A stretch of DNA of 42,550 nucleotides from Acidimicrobiia bacterium (GTDB lineage: Bacteria; Actinomycetota; Acidimicrobiia; Acidimicrobiales; VFJN01): assembly GCA_009694375.1 (NCBI GenBank), contig SHVB01000020.1:1-42550 (forward strand), read 5' to 3'. The notes under the pieces were generated by a model that saw only the letters and a list, made by a program, of their open reading frames with translations, was not told where the DNA came from and ran no database searches. Below, piece after piece: positions 1 through 7,314 of this stretch (position 1 is the stretch's first letter; every line of letters begins with the position of its first letter). Made by a program: the position numbers and the translations under genes.

Positions 1-106
1 GCCCGCCGCCAACAAGCCCGCCGCCAACAAGCCCGCCGCCAACAAGCCCGCCGCCAACAAGCCCGCCGCCAACAAGCCCGCCGCCAACAAGCCCGCCGCC
101 AACAAG
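1..106 (+). repeat. 15-bp tandem repeat encoding PAANK
   Basis: Seven exact head-to-tail copies of a 15-bp unit (GCCCGCCGCCAACAA) fill the first 105 bases and the array probably continues to the left. In the frame that ends at the stop at 179-181 each unit encodes Pro-Ala-Ala-Asn-Lys, so the array is the low-complexity basic C-terminal part of a protein. The absence of any base change between copies suggests recent expansion or contraction by slippage. Confidence 0.95.
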
Positions 107-181
107 CCCCCGATGGCCCCGGTCATAGCTCCCACCATCAACGACCCGGCCACCGCCGCACCGGAAGTCCTCTCCTCCTGA
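2..181 (+). CDS. 3' end of a PAANK-repeat protein (partial)
   Basis: Only the C-terminal 59 residues lie in the window: seven PAANK pentapeptides, then a Pro/Ala-rich tail ending PEVLSS and a TGA at 179-181. The tail has no recognisable domain; Ala/Pro/Lys-rich tails of this kind are usually disordered, and the Lys in every unit could bind nucleic acid or a polyanion, which is inference. The stop overlaps the apparent CTG start of tlyA (CTGA), so the two genes are probably co-transcribed and translationally coupled. The gene cannot be identified from this fragment. Confidence 0.7.
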   Translation, partial: PAANKPAANKPAANKPAANKPAANKPAANKPAANKPPMAPVIAPTINDPATAAPEVLSS

Positions 182-981
182 CCCGTCGACGCCTTGACGC
201 CGAGATCGTCCGAAGAGGTCTGGCGCCAAGCCGTCAGCGAGCCCAAGCCGACATCGACGCGGGGCGTGTCACCGTGTGCGGTGCTCCGGCGAACAAAGCC
301 ACCCGCCTCGTAGCCCCCGATGAACCGATCTATATCTACGGTCCGCCTGCGCCGTACGTCGGACGCGGGGGCGAAAAACTCGCCGGAGCCCTGGATCGTT
401 TCCCGGTCGTAGTAGCCGGTCGACGGGCCTACGACATTGGAGCCTCCACCGGCGGGTTCACCGACTGCCTCCTGCAACGAGGCGCCGCCTCGGTGGTGGC
501 CATCGACGTGGCCTATGGACAGCTGCACCATCGACTGCGAAGCCATCCCAGGGTGGAGGTCCACGAACGCACCAACGTTCGCCATCTTCAACCCGGTGAT
601 GTCGGCGCCCCCGCCGATCTGGTGGTCGCCGACCTGTCCTTTATCTCGTTGCGGACCGTGCTGCCCTCGGTGCTGGCACTCACCAGTCCCGGGGCCGATG
701 TGGTGGCTCTGGTGAAGCCGCAATTTGAGGCGGAACGGGTCGAGGCGGCCCGGGGTAAAGGCGTGATCACCGATCCGGCGGTATGGGCTCGGGTCCTGCA
801 AGAGGTGGCTGCCGCGCTCGGAGCGCAAGGAGCCGCCATGATGGACGCCATGGCGTCACCTCTCACCGGAGCGGACGGAAACGTCGAGTTCCTCGTCCAT
901 GCCCGCATCGCGCCGGTCACCGGCGGGGGAGCCACCGCCGCCATGCTCGACGCGGCCGTTGCCGAAGCGGTGTCTCGCTGA
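178..981 (+). CDS. tlyA: TlyA family rRNA 2'-O-methyltransferase
   Basis: S-adenosylmethionine-dependent 2'-O-methyltransferase of the TlyA/FtsJ-like family, which in mycobacteria methylates 16S and 23S rRNA and sets capreomycin sensitivity. An N-terminal S4 RNA-binding domain (RRRLDAEIVRRGLAPSRQR) is followed by YVGRGGEKLAGALD, the SAM-binding DIGASTGGFTDCLLQRGA and the catalytic-region motif DLSFISL. The first standard start (GTG 274) would delete the S4 domain. The only in-frame start that keeps it whole is CTG 178, giving 267 aa, almost exactly the length of mycobacterial TlyA (268). CTG overlaps the upstream stop as CTGA, and no Shine-Dalgarno sequence is visible. The gene heads a tlyA-nadK-recN order conserved in actinobacteria. 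Identity is very secure; the CTG start is inferred from domain integrity. Confidence 0.93.
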   Translation: MTRRRLDAEIVRRGLAPSRQRAQADIDAGRVTVCGAPANKATRLVAPDEPIYIYGPPAPYVGRGGEKLAGALDRFPVVVAGRRAYDIGASTGGFTDCLLQRGAASVVAIDVAYGQLHHRLRSHPRVEVHERTNVRHLQPGDVGAPADLVVADLSFISLRTVLPSVLALTSPGADVVALVKPQFEAERVEAARGKGVITDPAVWARVLQEVAAALGAQGAAMMDAMASPLTGADGNVEFLVHARIAPVTGGGATAAMLDAAVAEAVSR

Positions 982-1835
982 TGAGCACCGTGGCGTTCGT
1001 CCTGCACCATCAGCGATCCCAGGCCGCCGAGTTGGCTCGCGCGACGGCCCAATGGCTTGCCGCCGCCGGCCACCGCGCGCGCATGCCGCAGCACGACGCC
1101 GACCTTGCGGGGCTGGCCGCCCTCGGATGTGCCGATGCCGATCTGGCCTCCGGTGTCGCCGTGGCGGTGAGCCTGGGCGGCGACGGCACCATGTTGCGCA
1201 CCGTCGACCTGGTCTCCGCCGCGGGTGTTCCGATCATGGGCGTGAACGTGGGCCAGATGGGATACCTCACCGATATTGAGCCAGCGGGTCTGCGGGACGC
1301 GCTCGAACGCTTCCTGGGCGGCGAAGAAGCGGTGGAAGAACGGATGCTGCTTTCCGTTCGCGTCGAACGTACCGACGGAACCACCACGAAGTGTCTGGCT
1401 TTCAACGAGGCCGTACTGGAAAAGACGCCGATGGGACATACCGTGCGTCTGGCGGTGGAGGTAAACGGGGAGTTTTTCACCACCTATGCGGCCGATGGTC
1501 TGATCGTCGCTACCCCCACCGGATCCACCGCCTACGCCTTCTCCGCCCGCGGGCCGATCGTGGCTCCCACCCATCGCGCCCTGCTCCTCACCCCCGTGTC
1601 GCCGCACATGCTCTTCGACCGTACCCTTGTGCTCGAGCCCAGTGCTGAGGTCCGCCTCGTGGTTCAGGGCCACCGCCCCGCCACCGTGAGCGTGGATGGT
1701 CGCAACCTGGGGGAGTTGGGCGAGGGCGACGCCATCGTGTGTACCGCCGCCCAGCAGCGGGCCCGTCTCGTGTCGAGCGGTCCTCGAGATTTCTTGGCGC
1801 GGCTCAAAAGCAAGTTCGGTCTCGAGGACCGGTAG
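981..1835 (+). CDS. nadK: NAD kinase
   Basis: ATP- or polyphosphate-dependent NAD kinase making NADP in the cytoplasm. The 284-aa protein has the diagnostic GGDGT at residues 66-70, the NE pair (N142, E143) in AFNEAVLEK, and the DGLIVATPTGSTAY block around residues 172-185 that binds NAD. The C-terminal all-beta part includes TVSVDGR. ATG 981 overlaps the tlyA stop by one base (TGATG), so the genes are coupled. The longer open frame upstream of 981 only shadows tlyA. Length and order (tlyA-nadK-recN) are as in Mycobacterium (ppnK). Confidence 0.96.
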   Translation: MSTVAFVLHHQRSQAAELARATAQWLAAAGHRARMPQHDADLAGLAALGCADADLASGVAVAVSLGGDGTMLRTVDLVSAAGVPIMGVNVGQMGYLTDIEPAGLRDALERFLGGEEAVEERMLLSVRVERTDGTTTKCLAFNEAVLEKTPMGHTVRLAVEVNGEFFTTYAADGLIVATPTGSTAYAFSARGPIVAPTHRALLLTPVSPHMLFDRTLVLEPSAEVRLVVQGHRPATVSVDGRNLGELGEGDAIVCTAAQQRARLVSSGPRDFLARLKSKFGLEDR

Positions 1836-1854
1836 CGGGGTGGCGGAAGTGCCA

Positions 1855-1888
1855 CGAACCCTCACCTTGGGTGATCCCCAACGGTTCG
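1855..1888 (+). promoter_or_regulatory. nested palindromes between nadK and recN
   Basis: Three inverted repeats are interleaved. CGAACC (1855-1860) pairs with GGTTCG (1883-1888); TCACC (1862-1866) pairs with GGTGA (1870-1874); TTGGG (1867-1871) pairs with CCCAA (1877-1881). The last two cannot form together, so the RNA could switch between two hairpins, or the DNA could bind a dimeric regulator. There is no U-tract, so it is not a standard intrinsic terminator. Confidence 0.4.
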
Positions 1889-1899
1889 CGCCCACCGCC

Positions 1900-1905
1900 T
1901 ACGCT
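1900..1905 (+). promoter_or_regulatory. candidate -10 of the recN leader
   Basis: TACGCT fits the actinobacterial TANNNT -10 pattern. It lies 12 nt before the ATG of the small leader ORF at 1918, so a transcript would carry only a few untranslated bases. TAGAAG (1905-1910), 7 nt before that ATG, is an imperfect alternative. No clear -35 is seen. Confidence 0.4.
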
Positions 1906-1917
1906 AGAAGTTCAGCC

Positions 1918-1974
1918 ATGGTTCCTCGCCCCCACCCTGTCCTCTGCTGTTGCATCGTCCCCGAGGCGCACTGA
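1918..1974 (+). CDS. 18-aa polycysteine leader ORF upstream of recN
   Basis: ATG 1918 opens an 18-codon ORF reading MVPRPHPVLCCCIVPEAH, whose TGA (1972-1974) overlaps the recN ATG by one base (TGATG). Codons 10-12 are three consecutive Cys codons (TGC TGT TGC). Short leaderless ORFs with consecutive Cys codons are known in mycobacteria as cysteine-responsive attenuators. Position and overlap suggest that translation of the leader delivers ribosomes to recN, and that stalling at the Cys run could change recN expression. The reading is direct from sequence; function is inference. AGAAG about 7 nt upstream could serve as a weak ribosome-binding site. Confidence 0.5.
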   Translation: MVPRPHPVLCCCIVPEAH

Positions 1975-3575
1975 TGCTCGCGGAGTTGGCCGTGACCGAC
2001 CTCGGCGTGATCGACGAACTCGCCCTGCTGTTCGAGCCCGGCATGACAGCCCTCACTGGTGAAACCGGGGCGGGCAAGACCATGGTGGTGGGGGCTATCG
2101 GCCTCCTGACGGGCGATCGCTCCGATGCCAGCGTGGTGCGGCCGGGCGCTCGCGAGGCCACGGTGGAGGGGCGTTTCGTGCGAGCCGACAGCGAAGTGGT
2201 GCTGACGCGAGTTGTGCCGCGTTCGGGTCGTTCGCGCGCCTATCGCAATGGACGCCTGGTGACGGCGGCCCAACTGGCTGAAGAGGCCGCCACCCTCGTG
2301 GATCTCCACGCTCAACACGCCCATGTGGGTCTGCTCACCACCGCCAGTCAGCGTCACGCCCTCGATCGCTTCGCCGGGGTGGATCTGGGCGATCTAGAGG
2401 CCGCCCGGGCCGCGGTGCGAACAGCCGAAAAGACCCTCGAGGCACTGGGGGGCGATGAACCCGCCCGAGCGCGCGAGGCGGAGTTCCTCCGCTTCCAGCT
2501 GGACGAGATCGCCCGCGCCGGGCTCACCGACCCTGAGGAAGACGACCGCCTGGCCACGGAGGAACTACTCCTCGGCGATATCGATGCCCTCCGCCATGCT
2601 GCTGCCGCCGCCGATGCCGCCCTTGGTACCGACGGCGGGGCACGCGACCTCATCGCCCAGGCCCTCGGTGCGTTGGCGCAACGGCCCTCCTTCGCCGACC
2701 CGGTGGGGCGATTGCGGGCCGTGGAGGTGGAGCTGGCCGACGTGACTCACGAACTGCGAAGCGGGCTCGGGGGCACCGAAGCCGACCCCGCCCGTCTGGC
2801 CATCGTGCAGGCCCGCCGACGCGACCTCACCGACCTGCGTCGTCGCTACACCGGCAACACACGAGCACCCCTGGCCGAGCTGTTCGCGGTGCGCGACGAA
2901 CTCCAGCACCGTTTGGACGATCTGGAGGCGCACGCCGAGCGGGCTGAAGCAGCCGATGCCGCACGCGCCGCCGCCACCCAAGCGGTACAGATGGCGGCCG
3001 CGGTCGTGGGAACCCGTCGACGGGAACACGCACCCCGCCTGGCGGCGGCGGTGGAGGCGCGACTAGTGGAACTGGCTCTGCCCCGGGCGGCGGTCACCAT
3101 CCATCTCGGGCCCGCTGATCCCGGCGACGACGTCGCGTTTCTCTTGGCCCTCAACGCAGGCCTACCGGCAGTTCCTCTAGCCAAGGCCGCATCGGGGGGC
3201 GAATTGGCCCGCACGATGCTTGCCCTGCGCTTGGTGGTGGGCGCGCCGGTGCCCACCTTGGTGTTCGACGAGGTGGATGCCGGTGTGGGAGGCACGGCGG
3301 CACGAGCGGTGGGCCGTTCACTGGCCGCGCTGGCCGAGCACAAACAGGTTGTGGTGGTCACCCACCTTCCGCAAGTGGCGGCCTTCGCCGACGCCCAGGT
3401 GGCCCTGGTAAAGCGGGATAATGGCACCACCACCGTCGTGCGAGCCGAGACACTGGGCGCCGAGGCGCGGGTTAGGGAACTGGCTCGGATGCTTTCGGGG
3501 CTCCCCGAAAGCGACACCGGCCACGACCACGCCGAGGAACTCCTCGCCACGGCCGCCTCGGAACGAGGCCGGTAG
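1974..3575 (+). CDS. recN: DNA repair protein RecN
   Basis: SMC-like ATPase that acts on DNA double-strand breaks and presents them for recombinational repair. The 533-aa protein has Walker A GETGAGKT at residues 29-36, a central Ala/Arg/Glu-rich coiled-coil region, the ABC signature ASGGEL near residue 407 and Walker B TLVFDEVDAGVGG near 425-437, followed by the H-loop THLPQVAAFAD. ATG 1974 is chosen because the protein then begins MLAELAVTDLGVIDEL like family members; a TTG at 1950 would add eight residues without similarity. The start overlaps the polycysteine leader ORF. No LexA-type box is visible upstream, although recN is often SOS-controlled. Confidence 0.95.
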   Translation: MLAELAVTDLGVIDELALLFEPGMTALTGETGAGKTMVVGAIGLLTGDRSDASVVRPGAREATVEGRFVRADSEVVLTRVVPRSGRSRAYRNGRLVTAAQLAEEAATLVDLHAQHAHVGLLTTASQRHALDRFAGVDLGDLEAARAAVRTAEKTLEALGGDEPARAREAEFLRFQLDEIARAGLTDPEEDDRLATEELLLGDIDALRHAAAAADAALGTDGGARDLIAQALGALAQRPSFADPVGRLRAVEVELADVTHELRSGLGGTEADPARLAIVQARRRDLTDLRRRYTGNTRAPLAELFAVRDELQHRLDDLEAHAERAEAADAARAAATQAVQMAAAVVGTRRREHAPRLAAAVEARLVELALPRAAVTIHLGPADPGDDVAFLLALNAGLPAVPLAKAASGGELARTMLALRLVVGAPVPTLVFDEVDAGVGGTAARAVGRSLAALAEHKQVVVVTHLPQVAAFADAQVALVKRDNGTTTVVRAETLGAEARVRELARMLSGLPESDTGHDHAEELLATAASERGR

Positions 3576-4744
3576 TGCGCGGTTTGCGAAAAGAGCGCAG
3601 GACAAGCAACACGGTAGAGGGCCGGGCGCGGGTGGGTAGGCGCACCAAGGACCTCATCAAGCGGCTCGAGCCCGGAGACATCGCCGTGATCGACCATGCC
3701 GACATTGATCGCATCGCCGCCGACGGTTTGATCGATGCTGGTGTGCGAGCGGTGATCAACGCTTCGCCGTCGATCACCGGGCGCTACCCCAACGGAGGCC
3801 CCCTGCGGTTGGTCATGGCAGGAGTCGCCCTGGTGGACGACGTGGGCCCATCGATCATGGATGCGGTGCACGACGGTTCCATAGTCCGACTGGCCGGCGG
3901 GCAGGTGATGCTCGGAGAGGCCGAGGTGGGGTCCGGGCACCTGCTCGGTGAGGATGAGATCACCCGGCGGATGGAGGAGGCGCGCGCCGGCATCGGACAC
4001 GAACTCCAGCGTTTCGCCGAGAACACGCTGGAGTACGTGAAGCGCGAGGCGGAGCTCGTCTTCGCCCCCATTGTGTTGCCGAAACTCGGTGTTTCATTTG
4101 CCGGCCGTCATGCCCTCGTGGTCGTACGCGGCCTGGACTACAAAGCGGACCTGAAGGTCTTGCGGACCTACATTCGCGAGTTCCGCCCCGTGTTGATCGG
4201 CGTCGATGGCGGCGCCGACGCCCTGCTCGATGTTGGCTTGCAGCCCGACATCATCCTGGGCGATTTCGACTCGGTCTCCGTCGCCGCTATGAACACCGGG
4301 GCCGAGCACGTACACCACGTCCATCCTGATGGCCGCAACCCCGGTCACGAGGAACTCCAAGGCTTCGGCAAGCACTACGTGGAATTTGTGGTGGAAGGCA
4401 CCAGTGAGGACGCCGCCATGCTCCTGGCCTACGAGGCCGGTGCCAAACTCATCGTGGCCGTGGGCACGCACGACACCATGGTGGAGTTCCTCGACAAAGG
4501 GCGAGCCGGGATGTCGTCTACCTTCCTCACGCGCTTGCGCCTCGGCCCGATGCTGGTAGACGCCAAAGGGGTGGCGCGTTTGCACGAATCCAACGTGCGC
4601 CGCCGCGATCTGGTTGGGTTGGTGGCGGCCGCCCTCACGGTGATGTTGGTGGTCATTATCGTGTCGAATCCGCTACACGTGTTCCTGGACGGCATCTGGC
4701 TGACGCTGCACGAGTTCTGGCTGAATCTCACAGGGACGTTCTGA
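3575..4744 (+). CDS. steA: SteA-like septal protein (thiamine pyrophosphokinase-like fold)
   Basis: Homologue of Rv1697/SteA, which in corynebacteria works with SteB at the division septum and controls the peptidoglycan hydrolase RipA. The 389-aa protein contains a thiamine-pyrophosphokinase-like core with GVDGGADALLDVG and GDFDS near residues 210-232, and one C-terminal membrane helix near residues 345-365 (AAALTVMLVVIIVSN) that anchors it. GTG 3575 overlaps the recN stop by one base. Length agrees with the mycobacterial protein (about 390 aa). The immediate neighbour is steB, the usual partner, which supports the call. The kinase fold is probably non-catalytic; this is family knowledge, not seen here. 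Confidence 0.88.
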   Translation: MRGLRKERRTSNTVEGRARVGRRTKDLIKRLEPGDIAVIDHADIDRIAADGLIDAGVRAVINASPSITGRYPNGGPLRLVMAGVALVDDVGPSIMDAVHDGSIVRLAGGQVMLGEAEVGSGHLLGEDEITRRMEEARAGIGHELQRFAENTLEYVKREAELVFAPIVLPKLGVSFAGRHALVVVRGLDYKADLKVLRTYIREFRPVLIGVDGGADALLDVGLQPDIILGDFDSVSVAAMNTGAEHVHHVHPDGRNPGHEELQGFGKHYVEFVVEGTSEDAAMLLAYEAGAKLIVAVGTHDTMVEFLDKGRAGMSSTFLTRLRLGPMLVDAKGVARLHESNVRRRDLVGLVAAALTVMLVVIIVSNPLHVFLDGIWLTLHEFWLNLTGTF

Positions 4745-4768
4745 CCGGCTGACCGGCCAAGGAGAATC

Positions 4769-5716
4769 ATGATCTCGTTCCGCTTCCATGTGGTGTCCAT
4801 CACCGCCGTGTTTCTCGCCCTGGCCATCGGCATTCTGGTGGGTTCCACCTATGTCGATCGTGCCATCGTGGACAACCTCCAGAGTCGGATCGACGGCGTG
4901 TCGGTCAATCTGGATGTTCGTAAAGCGGAGAACGACGCCTTAGAGACCGAACTCGCGCAAGCCCGGGCGTACATCACCCCCAGCGCCGACTTCGCCGTCA
5001 GCGACCGCCTCACGGGGGTCCCCGTGCTGGTGGTGGCCATGCGCGGGGTAGATGACGCCGCCGTGGCTGAGAGTGTTCGCTTGGCTCGCCAGGCGGGCGG
5101 GATTGTGCCCGGTGTCGTGTGGGTCGAGCCCAAGCGGGACCTCGCGAGCGAGGAAGATCTCGCCGCCATGAACGAGGCGGTCGGCGGATCCGCCGGTGCA
5201 GAACCCGAGCAGCTCTGGGATGCGGCCTGGTCGGGTATCGCCGGGGAACTGGCGCAGGCACCGGCCCCGGACTTGGCCGGTGCCCCCGGTCAGCAACCAG
5301 GCACGCCTCTGCTGAGCGCCCTGATCAAGGCCGGTTTCCTTGCCTTCGATAACCAAGGCGATGAAACACAAGGGGTCACGACCCTGGCTGGGCGTGGGCC
5401 GAGAGTGCTGGTGGTAACCGGCAGCGACTTGGCCGCGGATGTCAGCCCGCTGGTGGTCCAGGCCAACGCGGCCGGCGGCACCGTGCTGGCCGAGGTCTTC
5501 ACCATCGGGCCCGAGGGGTTGGCCCGCGGAAAGGCGCTGTCGGCCTCACTCAACGGGGAAACGCTCAATCGGATCGCCATCGTCGACAACGCCGATCGGA
5601 CCGAGGGTCGTGTGGCGGCCATCCTGGCCCTCGCCGGCACGCCCAAAGTCATTCCTGGTCACTATGGCTACGGGCCTGATGCTGACGCGGTGCTCCCCGC
5701 GTGGACTCCGACGTGA
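4769..5716 (+). CDS. steB: SteB/MctB family membrane-anchored protein
   Basis: Homologue of Rv1698, described as the copper-efflux channel MctB in M. tuberculosis and as SteB, the partner of SteA, in corynebacteria. The 315-aa protein has an N-terminal membrane anchor at about residues 8-28 (VSITAVFLALAIGILVGSTY), a coiled coil at about 30-68, and an alternating Ala/Val-rich extracytoplasmic part. A strong ribosome-binding site (AAGGAG) sits 6 nt before ATG 4769, unusual in a window where most starts lack one. It follows steA by 24 bp and overlaps murJ. A septal role fits the context better than copper transport, as no other metal genes are nearby. Confidence 0.87.
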   Translation: MISFRFHVVSITAVFLALAIGILVGSTYVDRAIVDNLQSRIDGVSVNLDVRKAENDALETELAQARAYITPSADFAVSDRLTGVPVLVVAMRGVDDAAVAESVRLARQAGGIVPGVVWVEPKRDLASEEDLAAMNEAVGGSAGAEPEQLWDAAWSGIAGELAQAPAPDLAGAPGQQPGTPLLSALIKAGFLAFDNQGDETQGVTTLAGRGPRVLVVTGSDLAADVSPLVVQANAAGGTVLAEVFTIGPEGLARGKALSASLNGETLNRIAIVDNADRTEGRVAAILALAGTPKVIPGHYGYGPDADAVLPAWTPT

Positions 5717-7314
5717 AGAAGGCGCCCTTGGGCGCCTCCCCGAGTCCGGCTCGCGCGGCGGTGGGGATGGGGGCCGCCGCGGGGGTTTCCCGGATCTTCG
5801 GCGGAATACGCATGGTGGTGATCACCGCCGTACTGGGCACTACGTACCTCGGTAACACTTTCCAAGCCGCCAACAGCGTATCCAATGTGCTGTTCGAACT
5901 ACTCGCCGCCGGCGCCCTGTCGGCCGTTCTGGTGCCCACCTTTGTAGCCCTGCTCGCTCGCAACACGCCCGGTCGGGCCGAAGAGGTGGCGGGGCTAATC
6001 CTGGGAGTGGCGCTCGCGGTCCTGGGCGTGGTGACGGTTCTGGGGGTCATCTTGGCCCCGGCGTTGGCCGCGTTGCTAACCACCGGCGTCGACGACCCCG
6101 AGGTGCGGGCCGCCCAGGAAGAACTCACTACCTTCCTTCTTCGCTTCTTCATTCCCCAAGTGCTTCTCTATGCGGTGGGCGCGGTGGCTACTGCGGTGCT
6201 TCATGCTCATCGACGCTTCGTACTGGCCGCTCTGGCCCCGGTGGGTAACACCATCGTGCTGATCGCCACGATGCTGCTGTTTCATTCTCTGGCGGGCCCG
6301 AACCCCGGTTTCGATCTCACCTCCGGGGAGCGTCTCACCCTGGCGCTGGGCGGAACGCTGGGCGTCGTGGCCTTCGTGGCCGCGCCCACGATTGGCCTAC
6401 GGGTGATGGGCTTCCGGCTTCGGCCTCGCCTGCGGTCGGTTGGCTCCGACACCGAGGTGCGCCAGCTCGGGCGCCTCTCGGGCTGGGCGGCGGTGCAGCA
6501 CTCCGGAACCGGGCTGCTTCTCGCCGCGGCGTTGGTGGTGGCGGGCGGCGTGGCCGGCGGTGTGGTGGCCTACCAGCTGGCCTTCGTCGTATTCCTTGCC
6601 CCGTACGGACTTCTCGCTCAGCCGATCTTTACCACGGCTTTACCACGCCTATCCACGGCGGTGACCCACCACGATCACCACAGCTTTCGCGCCACCTGCC
6701 GCTGGGCTTTTGATGCCATGGCGGTGGTCACTCTCCCCGCCGCCGCGCTGCTGATCGCGCTATCGGCCCCGGTGATGCGTGTGCTGGCCTTCGGCGCGGC
6801 CCAAGAGGCTCCCGGCCCCCAACTGCTCGGTCAGGCGTGCCTCGGTCTCGCCGTGGGGATCCCGGTCTACGGTGTCTTCCTGCTCCTCACCCGCGCGGGC
6901 TACGCCCTCGGCGACAGTCGGACGCCCGCCCTCGCGTCAGTGGGCTCAGCGTTGCTCGGCGCGTGTGTGATGGTGGTGGCCTTCGGGATGGCGCACGGCA
7001 CCGCCCGACTAGCCATGATCGGCCTGGGTCACTCCGTCGCCTACGCCCTAGGTGCTCTCTGGCTCGACCACCGATTGGCTCCGCGGATCGGGCCGGTGCT
7101 GGCGGTGGGGCAGGTCCAACCCCTGATCCTCTCGGCGTTGGTTGGGCTGGGGGCCTGGGGGGCGATGGCGGTGTGGAATCCCGTCGGTCGTTGGTCCACC
7201 GTGGCGGCCCTGGCCGTCGTGGGGGGCACAGCCGTGGCGATCTACCTGGGCACCCTGCAGTGGTGGGGAGTGCCCTCGCGGCCGTCGGCCGCCCCCGAGG
7301 AGACCCTCGCATGA
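5713..7314 (+). CDS. murJ: Lipid II flippase MurJ
   Basis: Polytopic MVF-family membrane protein that moves lipid-linked peptidoglycan precursors across the cytoplasmic membrane. The N-terminus shows the family pattern GVSRIFGGIRMVVITAVLGT and FQAANSVSNVLFELLAAGALS, followed by alternating hydrophobic helices consistent with about 14 transmembrane segments. GTG 5713 overlaps the steB stop as GTGA, the commonest junction type in this operon, giving 533 aa; GTG 5701 would add four residues. The 3' end overlaps the next gene as ATGA. The position between steAB and a MraY-like gene supports an envelope-assembly cluster. Confidence 0.92.
   Translation: MKKAPLGASPSPARAAVGMGAAAGVSRIFGGIRMVVITAVLGTTYLGNTFQAANSVSNVLFELLAAGALSAVLVPTFVALLARNTPGRAEEVAGLILGVALAVLGVVTVLGVILAPALAALLTTGVDDPEVRAAQEELTTFLLRFFIPQVLLYAVGAVATAVLHAHRRFVLAALAPVGNTIVLIATMLLFHSLAGPNPGFDLTSGERLTLALGGTLGVVAFVAAPTIGLRVMGFRLRPRLRSVGSDTEVRQLGRLSGWAAVQHSGTGLLLAAALVVAGGVAGGVVAYQLAFVVFLAPYGLLAQPIFTTALPRLSTAVTHHDHHSFRATCRWAFDAMAVVTLPAAALLIALSAPVMRVLAFGAAQEAPGPQLLGQACLGLAVGIPVYGVFLLLTRAGYALGDSRTPALASVGSALLGACVMVVAFGMAHGTARLAMIGLGHSVAYALGALWLDHRLAPRIGPVLAVGQVQPLILSALVGLGAWGAMAVWNPVGRWSTVAALAVVGGTAVAIYLGTLQWWGVPSRPSAAPEETLA

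Noticed and set aside
1-105. Possible CRISPR array
   Set aside because: Units are contiguous with no spacers and encode a regular peptide.
1855-1888. LexA/SOS box before recN
   Set aside because: CGAACC and GGTTCG are 22 bp apart, while the actinobacterial SOS box has about 4 bp between half-sites.
588-1895. 435-codon open frame on the minus strand
   Set aside because: It mirrors tlyA and nadK, has no recognisable motifs and is rich in His/Gly/Arg, typical of a GC-rich antisense shadow.
2846-4000. 384-codon minus-strand open frame
   Set aside because: Lies wholly antisense to recN and steA; Ser/Ala/Thr-rich composition without any motif.
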